Shown: piece after piece, positions 36,884 through 47,400 of the stretch
Position numbering within the stretch: the first letter of the stretch is position 1
How the letters are laid out: each line of letters starts with the position of its first letter
NCBI GenBank assembly: GCA_958450325.1
Contig: OY288250.1
Location: forward strand, 49,428,898 to 49,492,897
Direction: 5' to 3'
Length of the DNA stretch: 64,000 nt
DNA from: Agrostemma githago
Taxonomy: Eukaryota; Streptophyta; Magnoliopsida; Caryophyllales; Caryophyllaceae
Notes under the pieces: generated by a model
Told to the model about the DNA's origin: nothing
Seen by the model: the letters and a program-made list of their open reading frames with translations, nothing else
Databases searched by the model: none
Made by a program: the position numbers and the translations under genes

Positions 36884-37665
36884 GGGCCATCGAAGAAGAA
36901 TATCTTTTCCGACCCTATTTCACGGTTAGCATCGACCGGATGTTGCAAAGTCTGGGCTTTCTACCGGGGGCTACATCAAGGCCCGATGTACCCGCAGGAA
37001 AAATCCTCGAAATCCTTGACAACGGGAGGATTCAAACCGGTCTGGGTTACACCCTGACCCCGGAAAATATGGGCCAATCCGAAGCCGGCAAAGTCATCTT
37101 CGTCACCCCGGTGTTCGAGTCCGTCAAAACAGGCCTATACCGGCCCACTACCACACGCCCTGGGACGCACTTGGCCCAGGTCTGCAACTACATACCCGAC
37201 GACATCTTCACCCTCGTCCAGTCCGAAGATGCTAAGAATGCTGAGCCCGCACTGGGGCTACTTTTTGGGGAAGAGCTCGCGACCCCAACGCCGAAGGAGG
37301 AGCTAGTCAGCCTCATTCTCCGTAGCCGCACTTTCAATCCATCTAAGCTGATCTCGGATGTCGGATCCGGGACCGGAAAAAGAGCCTGGAGGAAGACTGT
37401 CAAGTGGACTGACTATCAAGGAAGGACTTTCAAGCTGATCACAGGGGAAGGAGAAATGCCAGAATCTGAGTCTGAGTCTGAGTTAGAGTCCGAGTCTGAG
37501 TCTGAGATTGAGTCTAGTGAGTCCGATGCTAGGGTCAATCCTGTAACTCCCCCTCTCCCTTTAGCTTTTCCTGGTGCTTCGGGGTCTGTCCCGGGCACCC
37601 TACCTATCCCGCCACTGACTAGCGATCAGATAGCAGCTCTTTCGAGCTATTTTCTCAATTTATGA
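36829..37665 (+). pseudogene. Protease-RT linker segment, large Tat element
   Basis: An open frame of about 278 codons with the Tat-type linker opening (NYNTSGRTDLWGFDFI), an LGYTLTPENMG motif, an acidic Ser-Glu repeat region (about residues 210-231, 37456-37520) and a Pro-rich tail. Comparable segments exist between protease and RT in Ogre/Tat elements; their role is unknown. It ends at TGA 37663-37665, which overlaps the ATG (37662) of the next frame as ATGA. The acidic-repeat DNA is retained in the gag-only and non-coding relatives. Confidence 0.65.
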
Positions 37666-38078
37666 ATAATAACAACCGTTCTGCTTACGACTTGTCTCTT
37701 TTTCAAAATTTCCTTAAATTTCAACATTTTCTGTGCAATGACATTGAGAAACCCGACGAACAGGTATCCTTACCTCCACATCTGATCGAGCAACTAGAGC
37801 AAAGGGAATCCCGCAATCCGGTAATCGATGAATTCAAAGACGTCTTCGCATGGTCCTACAAGGACATGCCGGGGATAGACCGCGAAATAGCCGAGCACCA
37901 TATACCGATCAAGGAAGGGTTCAAGCCGGTTAAGCAGAAACTCCGACGCATGAGGCCCGAATGGTCCCTCAAGGTCAAGGAGGAAGTCGAAAAACAATTC
38001 AAGGCTGGGTTCATACGAGTCTCCGAGTATCCAGATTGGGTTGCGAATATTGTGCCGGTCCCTAAAAAAAGACGGTAA
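37662..38078 (+). pseudogene. pol: Pre-RT segment and RT N-terminus (frameshifted), large Tat element
   Basis: About 138 codons: a short Asn-rich start, then the conserved Ty3/gypsy region before RT (DEFKDVFAWSYKDMPGID, HHIPIKEGFKPVKQKLRRM, GFIRVSEYPDWVANIVPVPK). The frame ends in a run of seven A (38064-38070) and the RT continues in the +1 frame (38041 frame), so one extra A in this run would explain the break. This could be mutation or a sequencing or assembly error; a -1 slip would not give the right frame. Confidence 0.8.
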
Positions 38079-40293
38079 GGTACGTGTCTGCGTGGACTTT
38101 CGGGATCTTAACAAGGCAAGCCCGAAAGATGATTTCCTGTTACCACACATCGATATATTGGTGGATAACATAGCTGACCATGCCCTTCTATCATTCATGG
38201 ACGGGTATGTCGGGTACAATCAAATAAAAATGGCAGAAGAAGATATGGATAAGACCACCTTCGTTACACCTTGGGGTACTTATTGCTATACCGTTATGCC
38301 ATTTGGTCTCATTAATGCCGGGGCCACCTATCAACGAACTGCCGCAACTTTATTACACGACATGATGCATAAAGAAGTGGAAGTTTACGTGGACGATATG
38401 ATCGTCAAATCCAAGGACAGGGACGGTCACATTACCGCCCTGAGAAGATTCTTCATCCGATTACGCAAATACAACATGAGGTTAAACCCTCAGAAATGCA
38501 GTTTCGGAGTAACCTCTGGCAAATTACTGGGTCATATCGTCAGCCAGCGCGGTATCGAAGTCGATCCAGCCAAAATCAAGGCTATCACCGAGATCCAGCC
38601 TCCTAAGACCGAAAAGGAGATAAGAGGTTTTCTCGGAAAGGTACAATACATCAGCAGGTTCATTTCAAAGCTAACCATGGTGTGTGAACCGATCTTCAAG
38701 AAGCTGAAAATAGGGGAACGGTTACTATGGGACGACAAGTGTCAAGCAGCCTTTGACAGAATCAAAGAAATCTTGTCTTCACCGCCGGTCCTTATGCCAC
38801 CGCATCCCGGTTTGCCTTTGTCGCTGTACCTAACCACGACAGAGACAGTCATGGGGTCTATGCTAGCTCAAACGGTCAACTCCGAAGAACGAGCTATATA
38901 CTTCATCAGCAAAAAGTTTCTAGAGTACGAGTGTAAGTACACCATGCTCGAAAAAACGTGTTTAGCTTTGGTCTGGGCCACTAAGAAGCTCCGACATTAC
39001 ATGCTCAGCTATGAGGTACAAGTACTGTCTAGAATGGATCCGATCAAGTATCTTTTCGAAAAGCCCATCCTCAGCGGCAGGATATCGAGATGGACCCTGA
39101 TGTTGGGAGAGTTCGATCTAAGGTTCGTACCATTGAAAGCCATCAAAGGCCGAATAGTAGCCGAGTTTCTCGCCGACAGTCCCATAACCGAAGAAGGATA
39201 CACCGACACTTGGTCCTTCCCAGATGAAGATATTTTCCATACTGACACAAAAACGTGGGATTTATACTTCGACGGAGCATCCAACTTCCGAGGATTTGGA
39301 GTCGGAATCCTCCTAATCTCGCCAAGAGGGGAACATACTCCCGTGTCTATCAAATTGGAATTTGACGTCACCAATAACGCTGCTGAGTATGAAGCATGTA
39401 TCCACGGGCTACAAGCCGCCGCCGATTTAGGGGTCACAAATCTCAGAGTACACGGCGACTCATCTCTGGTCAGTAACCAAGCGCTCCAAAATTGGAAAAC
39501 TCGAAATGCCAATCTCATGGCCTACCAGGCACGAGTAAAAGATCTCGAGAAACAATTCCAAAAGGTAGAGTATATGTATCTGCCTCGGGAAGAAAATCAG
39601 TTCGCAGATGCACTTTCAAAACTGGCATCTTTACTAAATATTCCCGATCATATGACCAGCATGCCGATCTATGTCGAAAGACGATCCGAGCCAGCATATA
39701 TCCATGACATCGAGGATATCGAGATACCTGATCCCGGGCCATGGTATAAAGCTATCCAAACATACCTGACAGCCAGGGAGTATCCACCCGGGGCCGAAAA
39801 TCGAGCCAAAAAGGCCTTACGTAGGCTAGCGACACAGTTCATCCGTACCGACGACAGACAACTTTACAAGAAGACACCGGAGGGGGCTCTCCTTTTATGT
39901 GTCGACAAGGGTAATGCCGAAAAGGTCATGGCCGAAGTACATGACGGCAAGTGTGGTCCTCACATGAACGCCCAGATGCTAGTCCGGAAGATCATGAGAC
40001 TCGGATATTACTGGAACAGCATGGAAACCGTTTGTCAACTTTATGTCAGACATTGCCATAATTGCCAGATTTTCGCTAATGTGCAACATATGCCAACATC
40101 CCTGCTGTATACCATGACGTCACCCTGGCCATTTTCAACGTGGGGAATCGATATAATCGGAAAAATAAACCCTTCGGGGAACCGGAGGACACTGCTTTAT
40201 TTTGGTAGCAATCGACTATTTCACCAAATGGGTCGAAGCGGAATCCTACCGTATTCTCAACGCCAGCCATGTTGCCAAATTTATCCAAAGTAA
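38041..40293 (+). pseudogene. pol: Reverse transcriptase, dual RNase H and integrase N-terminus, large Tat element
   Basis: A long intact segment of pol (750 codons). RT: VCVDFRDLNKASPKDD (17-32), catalytic D54 in FMDGY, and YVDD at 116-119. The first, Ty3-type RNase H (about 245-380) has T where the first catalytic Asp is expected (YLTTTETVMGSML), so it is probably only a connection domain. A second RNase H follows (406-530), with D411 (FDGAS), E449/E451, D473 (HGDSSL) and D523 (FADALSKLA). This archaeal-type duplication defines the Tat lineage. The integrase zinc-binding residues are H634, H641, C672 and C675, and the first core Asp is D704 (WGIDIIG). The frame breaks at about 40200, where the integrase core moves to another frame. 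Copies RNA to cDNA and inserts it; inactive as read. Confidence 0.92.
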
Positions 40294-40612
40294 GATAATA
40301 TGCCGGTATGGGATCCCTCATGAATTCATCAGTGACCACGGGACTCACTTTCAGGCCGAAACGGCAAACTTGTTAGCCAAGTACAAAATCCAAAGGCATA
40401 CGTCTTCACCCTACCGACCCCAAACCAATGGAGCGGTGGAAGCAGCTAACAAGACCATTGTCACCATACTCAAAAAGATGACTGACAATTATCGTGACTC
40501 GATAAGATACCATTTGCCCTTTGGGGATATCGAACCTCGATTCGTACTGCGACTGGGGCAACACCGTATTACCTCACATACGGGATGGAAGCGGTCCAAC
40601 CTGTCGAGTTAG
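40202..40612 (+). pseudogene. pol: Integrase catalytic core (frameshifted), large Tat element
   Basis: Continues the integrase: AIDYFTKWVEAE, then catalytic D in ISDHGTHF and E in TNGAVEAANK, with 34 residues between them by my count, as in other Tat integrases I recall. A further frameshift lies near 40515-40527, where a 7-base direct repeat appears to have been lost; the rest of the core is read in another frame (ending YGMEAVQPVELEVP-like sequence around 40580-40620). Confidence 0.85.
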
Positions 40613-40989
40613 AGGTACCGTAACTCAGAATCCTACTCGAAAGTCAAGTACCCGAAGCCGATTGGGTTAAAGCACGATATGATTCGCTAGTACTTTTAGA
40701 CGAACGAAGATCTCGCGCCCTCAATAATATACAGATTTATCAAAAAAGGATCCAGCGGGCCTTCAACAAAAGGGTAAGGCCCAGGAATATCAAAGAGGGA
40801 GATTTGGTTCTCAAGTCTGTACGGGCTTTATTACCAATAGACCCAAGGGGAAAATTCAAACCTAACTGGGCCGGACCATATCTGGTAAAGAAGATTCTAT
40901 TAGGCGGAGCGGTAATGCTAACAGATCTGGACGGGAACGAGTTTGTCAACCCAACTAACCTGGACCAGTCGAAACGTTATTACCCTTAA
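40613..40989 (+). pseudogene. pol: Integrase C-terminal region, large Tat element
   Basis: Homologous reading ends with RALNNIQIYQKRIQRAFNKR, then VRPRNIKEGDLVLKSVRALL and KFKPNWAGPYLVKKILLGGA, the usual integrase C-terminal GPF/Y-like module that contacts DNA or chromatin. Stop TAA at 40987-40989. No chromodomain is seen. Confidence 0.8.
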
Positions 40990-41340
40990 CCCGTTTCTCT
41001 CAATGTCATTTGCAAAAGTTTATAAAAAACATCTTTTTCAAAAATAAACTTTTTAAAGACAAGTCAAAAGTTAGAATTACTTATTCTACTGTTACAAACA
41101 TCTTGAACCAATAGTCTTGATGTATTTTGAAATTGCAATTTAAAGTCTGAACTACGTTTGGTTTGATTCCGCTATCTGTGGATACGTAGGCAGCCCCTCA
41201 AAAGGGCACAACCACTGCAATCGAAAAAACTGGAACGGTTTTTAATAAACTTCCTTAATTTATTTCAAAAATTTAATCACAAAAAAGAATTCCAAAAAAA
41301 ACAACACACAAATAGTACTAATATTCAAATAATAAAGAAT
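40990..41340 (+). other. Short non-coding gap between pol and the convergent antisense gene
   Basis: About 350 bp, AT-rich, with a GTAGGCAGCCCCTCAAAAGGGCACAACCAC-type segment also present in the other relatives (near 1070 and 51060). pol (plus) and the antisense gene (minus) converge here, so it would hold both 3' ends. I see no clear polyadenylation signal beyond generic AATAAA-like runs near 41330. Confidence 0.6.
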
Positions 41341-43046
41341 CTAAGGCATTTTTCCCTTTCCCTTGCCCTTAGCTTCTTTCTCGGTCCACCGGCGTCGACT
41401 CGGAGGTGAACGCTCCCGAATCACTAAGGAAACCTCCTTAACCCGGGCTCGTTTCTTCAAACTTGACTCCCCGGTCACCTCGGTCGGCCCTAGCCGGGCC
41501 CTTAACCTCTTGGGTAACCGTTCCCGCGGCCCAAGTCTGTCTCGAACCGCTAGCTTTCGTCCGAGTCTTCTCTCCAAGTCGCTAGCACCGGTCTCTTTAG
41601 CTCGAGTCTTAGTTTTTAACTTAGAACCTGACTCCGGCCGGATAAAGGTAGTTGGAGTTTCTTCGTCGTCAAAGAACCATCTATTATCTTTTACGGATTC
41701 CCTACGGGCTAAGTCAAAAGCCTCATCAGTCTTCAAAGCCTTACGGGCTTCTTTAGATTCTTCGGAAGTCCATTTACGATATGATTCAGAAGCCCAAGTG
41801 GTTTGACAAGGGCGAGGTATAGTCCACATGACACGGGTAAACCAGCGTTGTAACCACGTGTCACACATAGCATCCGTCAATTGGAGCGAAACGCTAATAA
41901 TTGCTTCAGTTTCGGGAATCTGTTGAAACGAACCGAACTGCCTTAGAAGACGATCCGGGTAGATATGGACGGTCCATTCCAAAGACAAGATCACCAGGTA
42001 ACGAGCTTTATCCCTTTTAGCTAGGCCTGTCATCTTAGAGAGGAACCACCAGATCACGTTGCACCTAATCAAGGGCCCGCCATGGAATTTTAGCTCTTCA
42101 TCCCAATACTTCCGATTTATGTGATGGCTCGAGCTAATTCGCCGGGACCGCGAGCCAATTTGTCAGCTTCGATATCTGGATATGTTCACCGGGGACTCTA
42201 TGATCGACAGGCGCTCGGATAACCAGATCTGCAAATTTTTTGAAAAGTCAAAAACTTTAAAAAAAAAAAAATCGAAAAATTCCGAAAAAAAACCAAAAAA
42301 TCAAAATTTTCGGAAATTCAAAAAAAAAACCGAAAATTTAAATTTTTTTTTTTCGGAAATTAAAATTTTTCGGAAAAATTTTCGAAAGAAAAAGGTCAAA
42401 TACCTGCAGAAGACGAATACTGCCCGTTAATTGCCGATCTGGGTCAAGCCTCCTAGCATCAAGGCCCATGATGATCTCCCCAGTTATCAGCCAGGCTGGG
42501 CTGTAACCTGCTTCCATCTGATCCACTATGCTGATCAGCCTAATTTCACCCAAACATGAGTCAGCATCCATCCGACCTTCGAAGGCGTATCGATGTAGCA
42601 TACAGAAGGCAAAAGCTCTATGCCTATGGATAGAAGAAATTCTGGCACCATTTGGATCCATGAATTTATCAGCCAAATCAAACAAAGAAACAGAATTTCC
42701 CTTCACCATACGAGAAGTCTCAGCATGAGACAACCCAAGAAAGTCACTCAGTCTCCTTCTTGGATCAGGATAAAAAGGAGGAATAGCAGGATGAGCATTG
42801 GGACACCAACCCCCTACGACTGCAATCTCTTCGGGAAGGGGACATATTTCTCCCCGAGGAAAGGCAAAAACATGGTGGGTAGCATCCCAAAAAGTTAAGC
42901 AAGCGTCCAAAAAAATGCGCATCCACCTTGAGTCGCTGGAAAGGGAATAAAGCCACAATTCCCATCTGAGTTAGCTGAACCTTATCTCCATCTCGGAAAT
43001 CCTGGGCCCACGCGTGAAGCATCGCGGTCAGATGTTCGATACCCAT
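41341..43046 (-). pseudogene. Antisense extra gene of the Tat element, plant-mobile-domain-like, two exons
   Basis: Exon 1 (43046-42404, minus) starts MGIEHLTAMLHAWAQDFRDG and, after a one-base frameshift between about 42960 and 42905 (T7 run), continues FLDACLTFWDATHHVFAFPR, GEICPLPEEIAVVGGW and so on to SIRLLQ. A phase-0 intron (42403-42229; GTATTT...TTTGCAG) joins it to exon 2 (42228-41341): IWLSERLSII..., one TGA stop about 20 codons in, then KYWDEELKFHGGPLIRCNVIW and a long basic tail rich in Arg/Lys, ending TEKEAKGKGKGKMP. The WD...H.F.FP.GE..PLPEEIAV pattern resembles the plant mobile domain / DUF1985-like proteins; this is a pattern match only. Antisense ORFs downstream of pol are known in Tat elements. 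The basic tail suggests nucleic-acid binding or nuclear location. Broken as read. Confidence 0.65.
42229..42403 (-). other. Predicted intron of the antisense gene
   Basis: 175 nt, CTGCAG|GTATTT at the donor and AAATTTGCAG|ATCTGG at the acceptor (minus strand). It is highly T-rich on the coding strand with homopolymer runs, unlike the flanking exons. Removing it keeps the reading frame (LLQ|IWL), and it lacks coding features. Confidence 0.6.
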
Positions 43047-43145
43047 AGCAGAAAGTTTTGTTTTATCTTAAGAAGTCTAAAGGGATTTTAAGATAGAAGG
43101 AAATATTTGGGTTGGAATATGAGAAGATTAAGGGCAAGAACTCTC

Positions 43146-43153
43146 TATTTATA
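43146..43153 (-). promoter_or_regulatory. TATA box of the antisense gene
   Basis: TATAAATA on the minus strand, about 93 bp upstream of the ATG at 43046. It sits inside CTCTATT-TAT-AATAGAG (about 43143-43159), 7-bp perfect arms, the same TATA-in-palindrome layout as the LTR promoters. It would give a short 5' untranslated leader. Confidence 0.6.
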
Positions 43154-43159
43154 ATAGAG

Positions 43160-43878
43160 AAATCCCCTCTCCTAGTCACCCCTGGAATAGGGATTCTTAC
43201 GATGTTTCCTACTTCACCTAGGCATACAGGCCTAACTAGAAAATTTTAGGAATCCATATCAGAATCTGATCAGGAATCAAGTCGTCCCAAGCATTCCTAT
43301 TTCCAGATTTTCTTTTTTTAAAAACATTTTTTTCGGCTTTTTTCGAAATTTTCGAAAAATCTCTTTCTCCAAAAGTCAATCAGTAAAAAAAAAATCATTT
43401 TCTTCCCCAGCATGAGTCGATGTTTTATCTGAATGTTGCATGCAAAGCATACAGGTATCCCAAGACTCCCGAAGAATTCTCAAAAGAAAATTCCCAGTGA
43501 AAATTCAAGCAACATTTTTACTGAAAAATCGGATGTATTAGTAAGCGGTACATCCCCAGCTTCTAGTGGAGGCTCCCGCGCCATTCCGAGTGGGATTATC
43601 AGTAAGTGGTATACCCACAGCTTCCAATGGAGCTCCCGCGCCATTCCAAGATGGATATGTCTGTAAACAGACATACCCAAGACTTTTTAAGTAAAGTCCC
43701 CGCGACATTATTGACATGTATCCAGGTATGATTTCTATCTTATGGCTGGCGAGCCCTTCACGCAAGTCTAATGGACTGTAAACGACCCGATCGGAAGTGT
43801 GCCAGGTCTTAATCCTCGATTGGCCTGGTAGCTACTCTGACTTTCGCCTTGTCCAAGCCTCAGTCAGAGTGGGGGCTC
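43160..43878 (+). other. 3' untranslated region, minisatellite and PPT of the large Tat element
   Basis: Shares sequence (reverse) with 1-540 and 6044-6502. About 43500-43720 holds the diverged ~64-bp array. The PPT is the purine run AGAGTGGGGGCTC directly before the 3' LTR at 43879. No coding sequence. Confidence 0.75.
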
Positions 43879-44964
43879 TGTAGACACCCACATTTTGACC
43901 GCCAGGTGTCTATAGTAGGTCCCGCCAAACACCCGATGATGATCGGACGCGAACATGCTTTAATGGACTTGGATATGGGCTCGAAATAATAGACATTTGG
44001 TTTGGGCTTATTACGGAGTACAAATCTTACAAAACCAGCCTAAAATTCAGTCCCAGCGGGTCGTTTCGAGTCAAATAAGATTAATTTCGGTCGATTCCGA
44101 CACCAGGGGCAAAACCGTCTTTTTATGACCGAGTCAAAACCCGGTCAAAAATATTCTCGAGACACACGAGTCATCCGTGACACCTCACACGGCTGATCCG
44201 GTCCCGAATACTACACAAATCATCTTCAAAAAATATTAAACAAATCCGTTTAAGGATAGAATTCGATCTCAAGTAGGAATTTTATCCGGAAACCGAATCA
44301 GACACCGACCGAGCTCCAGATACTCGGCCAAGACATCCCAAACAGCCAAAATACTCGGCCAACTCTTCATGACAGCAGAGATACTTGGCTTCTCCACCAA
44401 GAAACGAGACTTTCGCTCCCTTTCAAACTCTCGTGTTTCCTATCCAAACCGGTATTTCTTGTCACACAAGCAAGACTATCTCGACTCCTATAAATAGGAC
44501 CTCATATTCAACACAAAAGACAACAATTTTTCACCGACCGAAAAACACAACACTCACGATTATTAGCATATGTAGACACCCGCATTTTGCCTGCTAGTGT
44601 CTATAGCGGTTCCCGACAAAACACCCGATGATGATCGGACGTAAACGTGTCTTAATACGCTCGAATACGGACTCGGAATCAATAGTATCCAACGTGGGCA
44701 TTTAGCGGAGTGCAAATCTCTCAAAACTGAACTCAAATTCAGGCCCAGTGGGTCATTCTGAGTCAAATAAGACTAATTTTGGCCAAAACCGACACCAAAA
44801 ATAAATCCCGTCTTTTGGCGACCGGGTCAAAACCCGGTCAAAGACGAACCCGTCACACAAATCAACCAAATACAATCCTCGAAACTGGCGCACAAATCAA
44901 AATTCAAAAAATCAATCAAATCAACAAGGTCAACTCCTTCCTTTTTTATCTCGATTCACTTGAT

Positions 44965-45074
44965 CCACTCGATCGAGTGGATTGACCCACTCGGTCGAGT
45001 GGAGCGCCAAAAACTGGATCAGGCCCGCTTTGAAGGGCACTCGATCGAGTGCACTAGGGCCACTCGATCGAGTG
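44965..45074. repeat. CTCGATCGAG palindrome cluster upstream of the LTR TATA box
   Basis: CCACTCGATCGAGTGG (44965-44980), CCACTCGGTCGAGTGG (about 44987-45002), GCACTCGATCGAGTGC (45037-45052) and CACTCGATCGAGTG (45061-45074). The last copy is about 24 bp before the TATA box. The partner cluster in the 3' LTR (about 52713-52808) has lost one unit. Confidence 0.85.
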
Positions 45075-45080
45075 ACCCTA

Positions 45081-45115
45081 GGTCGTGGGGTAAAGTCTAT
45101 AAATACCCCACGACC
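45081..45115 (+). promoter_or_regulatory. TATA box in the loop of a perfect 12-bp inverted repeat
   Basis: Arms GGTCGTGGGGTA (45081-45092) and TACCCCACGACC (45104-45115). The 11-nt loop AAGTCTATAAA carries the TATA core, which runs into the right arm. Repeated at 52815-52849 and, in reverse, in the gag-only element's LTRs. Confidence 0.7.
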
Positions 45116-45460
45116 CCCTCTCATTTCACAAGATTTTTCCCATGCTAAAAACCCTACATCTTCAACCCAAGCAACTCAACACACAGCATCACATTTTACA
45201 CTAGCACAACTTCAACATTCAATCATCCATTACACATACACATACAATCAAAATTCGAGATCAAAACTCGCCAAAGACCCGAGAGCATCCTCTCCCTAAC
45301 CAAACACACCCTAACTCACCCTACATATCTCGACACTTCCGCGCACACGCCGCTACTACGAGTTCGTTTCCGAGGCCATTAAGCATGTAGGTTGAGGGTG
45401 TAATTCAAATCCCGACATCTCTTTCTCCCTTCTTCTTTTTCGTTTCTTTTATATATATTT

Positions 45461-45572
<112 letters not shown>

Positions 45573-46177
45573 TAACCGCTAACACTAACCTTTAATTTTT
45601 TGCATACTAACTTTTTATTTATGTTTGTATACTAACATTTTATTTATGTACTCTAACCACTAACATTTATTTATTTACATTTCGTCATAATACTTATACC
45701 GTGTATATATACATGCTAGTATTAAAATCTCGGTTTCGAATACGTTTGACTATGACGATCGCCTAAAGTCCATCTAATTCCTTTACGAGTAACGACGGAG
45801 GTGGCACCCTTTCGAGGAGCGCCGCCCCAATGTGCTCAAGGACATGATGTGATCGTGATCGGTCATAGTTGAACGTATTTGATCCCATTTCCAAGATTAG
45901 TGCGGAACCCGTTGACACGAAAACCGACATCACATAATCCGAAAGGATTGGTTTTGATGTCGTGACGTAGAGGGATACAATTTCGTCACTAATTCAAAAT
46001 TTCTAATCTAAACGATAACGTTTTCATAAAAATCCGATAACGGTGTTATAATCGTATGCATACACGATTATAGCACCGGAAGCCGAATTAAATACAAATC
46101 GTATAATATTTGTATTTAATTTGGCCAACCATCGATTTTGGACAATAAAATGAAATGAGTAGTCCCTCGTACAGGAG

Positions 46178-46286
46178 CTACTCGACCGAGTACGTAGGCT
46201 ACTCGATCGAGTAGCACCCAAAAATCTGGACAGTAGCTACGTTAAAGACACACTCGACCGAGTCAGACCATGTTTCGATCGAGTGG
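46178..46286. repeat. CTCGATCGAG palindrome cluster downstream of the TATA box
   Basis: GCTACTCGACCGAGTA, CTACTCGATCGAGTAG (46199-46214), CACTCGACCGAGT and TTTCGATCGAGTGG. Located about 1.1 kb after the TATA box, as in the other subfamily II/III LTRs (26013-26125, 34268-34381, 53882-53992, 17882-17992). Confidence 0.8.
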
Positions 46287-47381
46287 GTCCTGTAGCCCAG
46301 AAGACCGAGAGCTCTAATGCAACATTCGAGCCTCGTCATTCTTTTTACGACTTTTAGTCGACACGTGCATAATCAATCACGTAATTCTAATTTTCAAAAC
46401 TCATGCATGTCACGACACCTAAAGCGATTTTGATCGACGGTCTCGCACTATTAATTTTATGTCGACGACTCTTTAGTCGTATCCGACACATAATTAATTT
46501 AGACTCCATTTCTCGATGTGATAAGTCGGGACAAGACATCGAGGTTCGAGATCGGGTTAGCACCACGTCTAAGTCTCGAACCTCCGTCCTTTGATTAATA
46601 TGCAATACAATGCGTAATTAATTAAGGTTCGTCCGTCTATCTAATTCACGATCTAGTGTGCATTTATTATATACGGGTCTTTGTCGGGTCGTGTATTTAT
46701 TTATCACTCTTCTTCTTTTATTCGATTATTCTATTTTATTGCTCGTTGTATTGTGAATTACGGGTTGTATTCCGCCCGTGTAATTTGTAATTTATTTACG
46801 AGTTTTCTATTTTCGATGTTTGCCATTTATCTATTTAAATGAACATCACATGCTAAATCACTTTGACGTGAATCAAGATGCATTAAATGACGTAGTTCAC
46901 ATACCATTCACATGCTTAGCCCGAAAACGCTGTTTGCATATCATTTAATTATTTTTCTAACGCGCGTACACGAACACGAACGATGTCTTAGTAGAGGCCG
47001 CCATTGTGCGGGCGGGGTTGGGTGTCCTTAGTGGGCTTCCCAACACGTACCCTCACCCCTTACTCAGAACCTTGGTTTCCGGATGTCCGAAACCATTGGC
47101 ACACGAGACTCATTTTATATACGAAAGCCGGTGTAAACGATATCGATATAACAATGCAAAGGGACGAGCCCCATAAACTCTGAAATCGAAGTGGGCTTAC
47201 TTTGTGTATAGCCCATGACGACATAGAGTTGGCTCGAATGGTTCCGAATAACCACAAATTCGGTGGCGACTCCATTTTGACTTAAATTTCGAACACGAGA
47301 ACAATCTTACCACGAGATTCATTCGCCTACCCAAACCCGCGTGTGGTCGCGTCGGGGTGGACCTACGTCATGTCCATAATT

Positions 47382-47400
47382 TGGCGACTCCGCTGGGGAT
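47382..47400 (+). other. Primer-binding site of the non-coding nested element
   Basis: TGGCGACTCCGCTGGGGAT three bases after the 5' LTR; identical to the other three PBS copies. Confidence 0.85.

Noticed and set aside
38060..38072. A7 run as a programmed -1 frameshift site between pre-RT and RT
   Set aside because: The homologous RT frame is +1 relative to the upstream frame; a -1 slip gives the wrong frame, so an indel or sequence error is simpler.
41363..41806. Plus-strand 147-codon frame
   Set aside because: Shadow of the antisense gene's basic exon; no homology on this strand.
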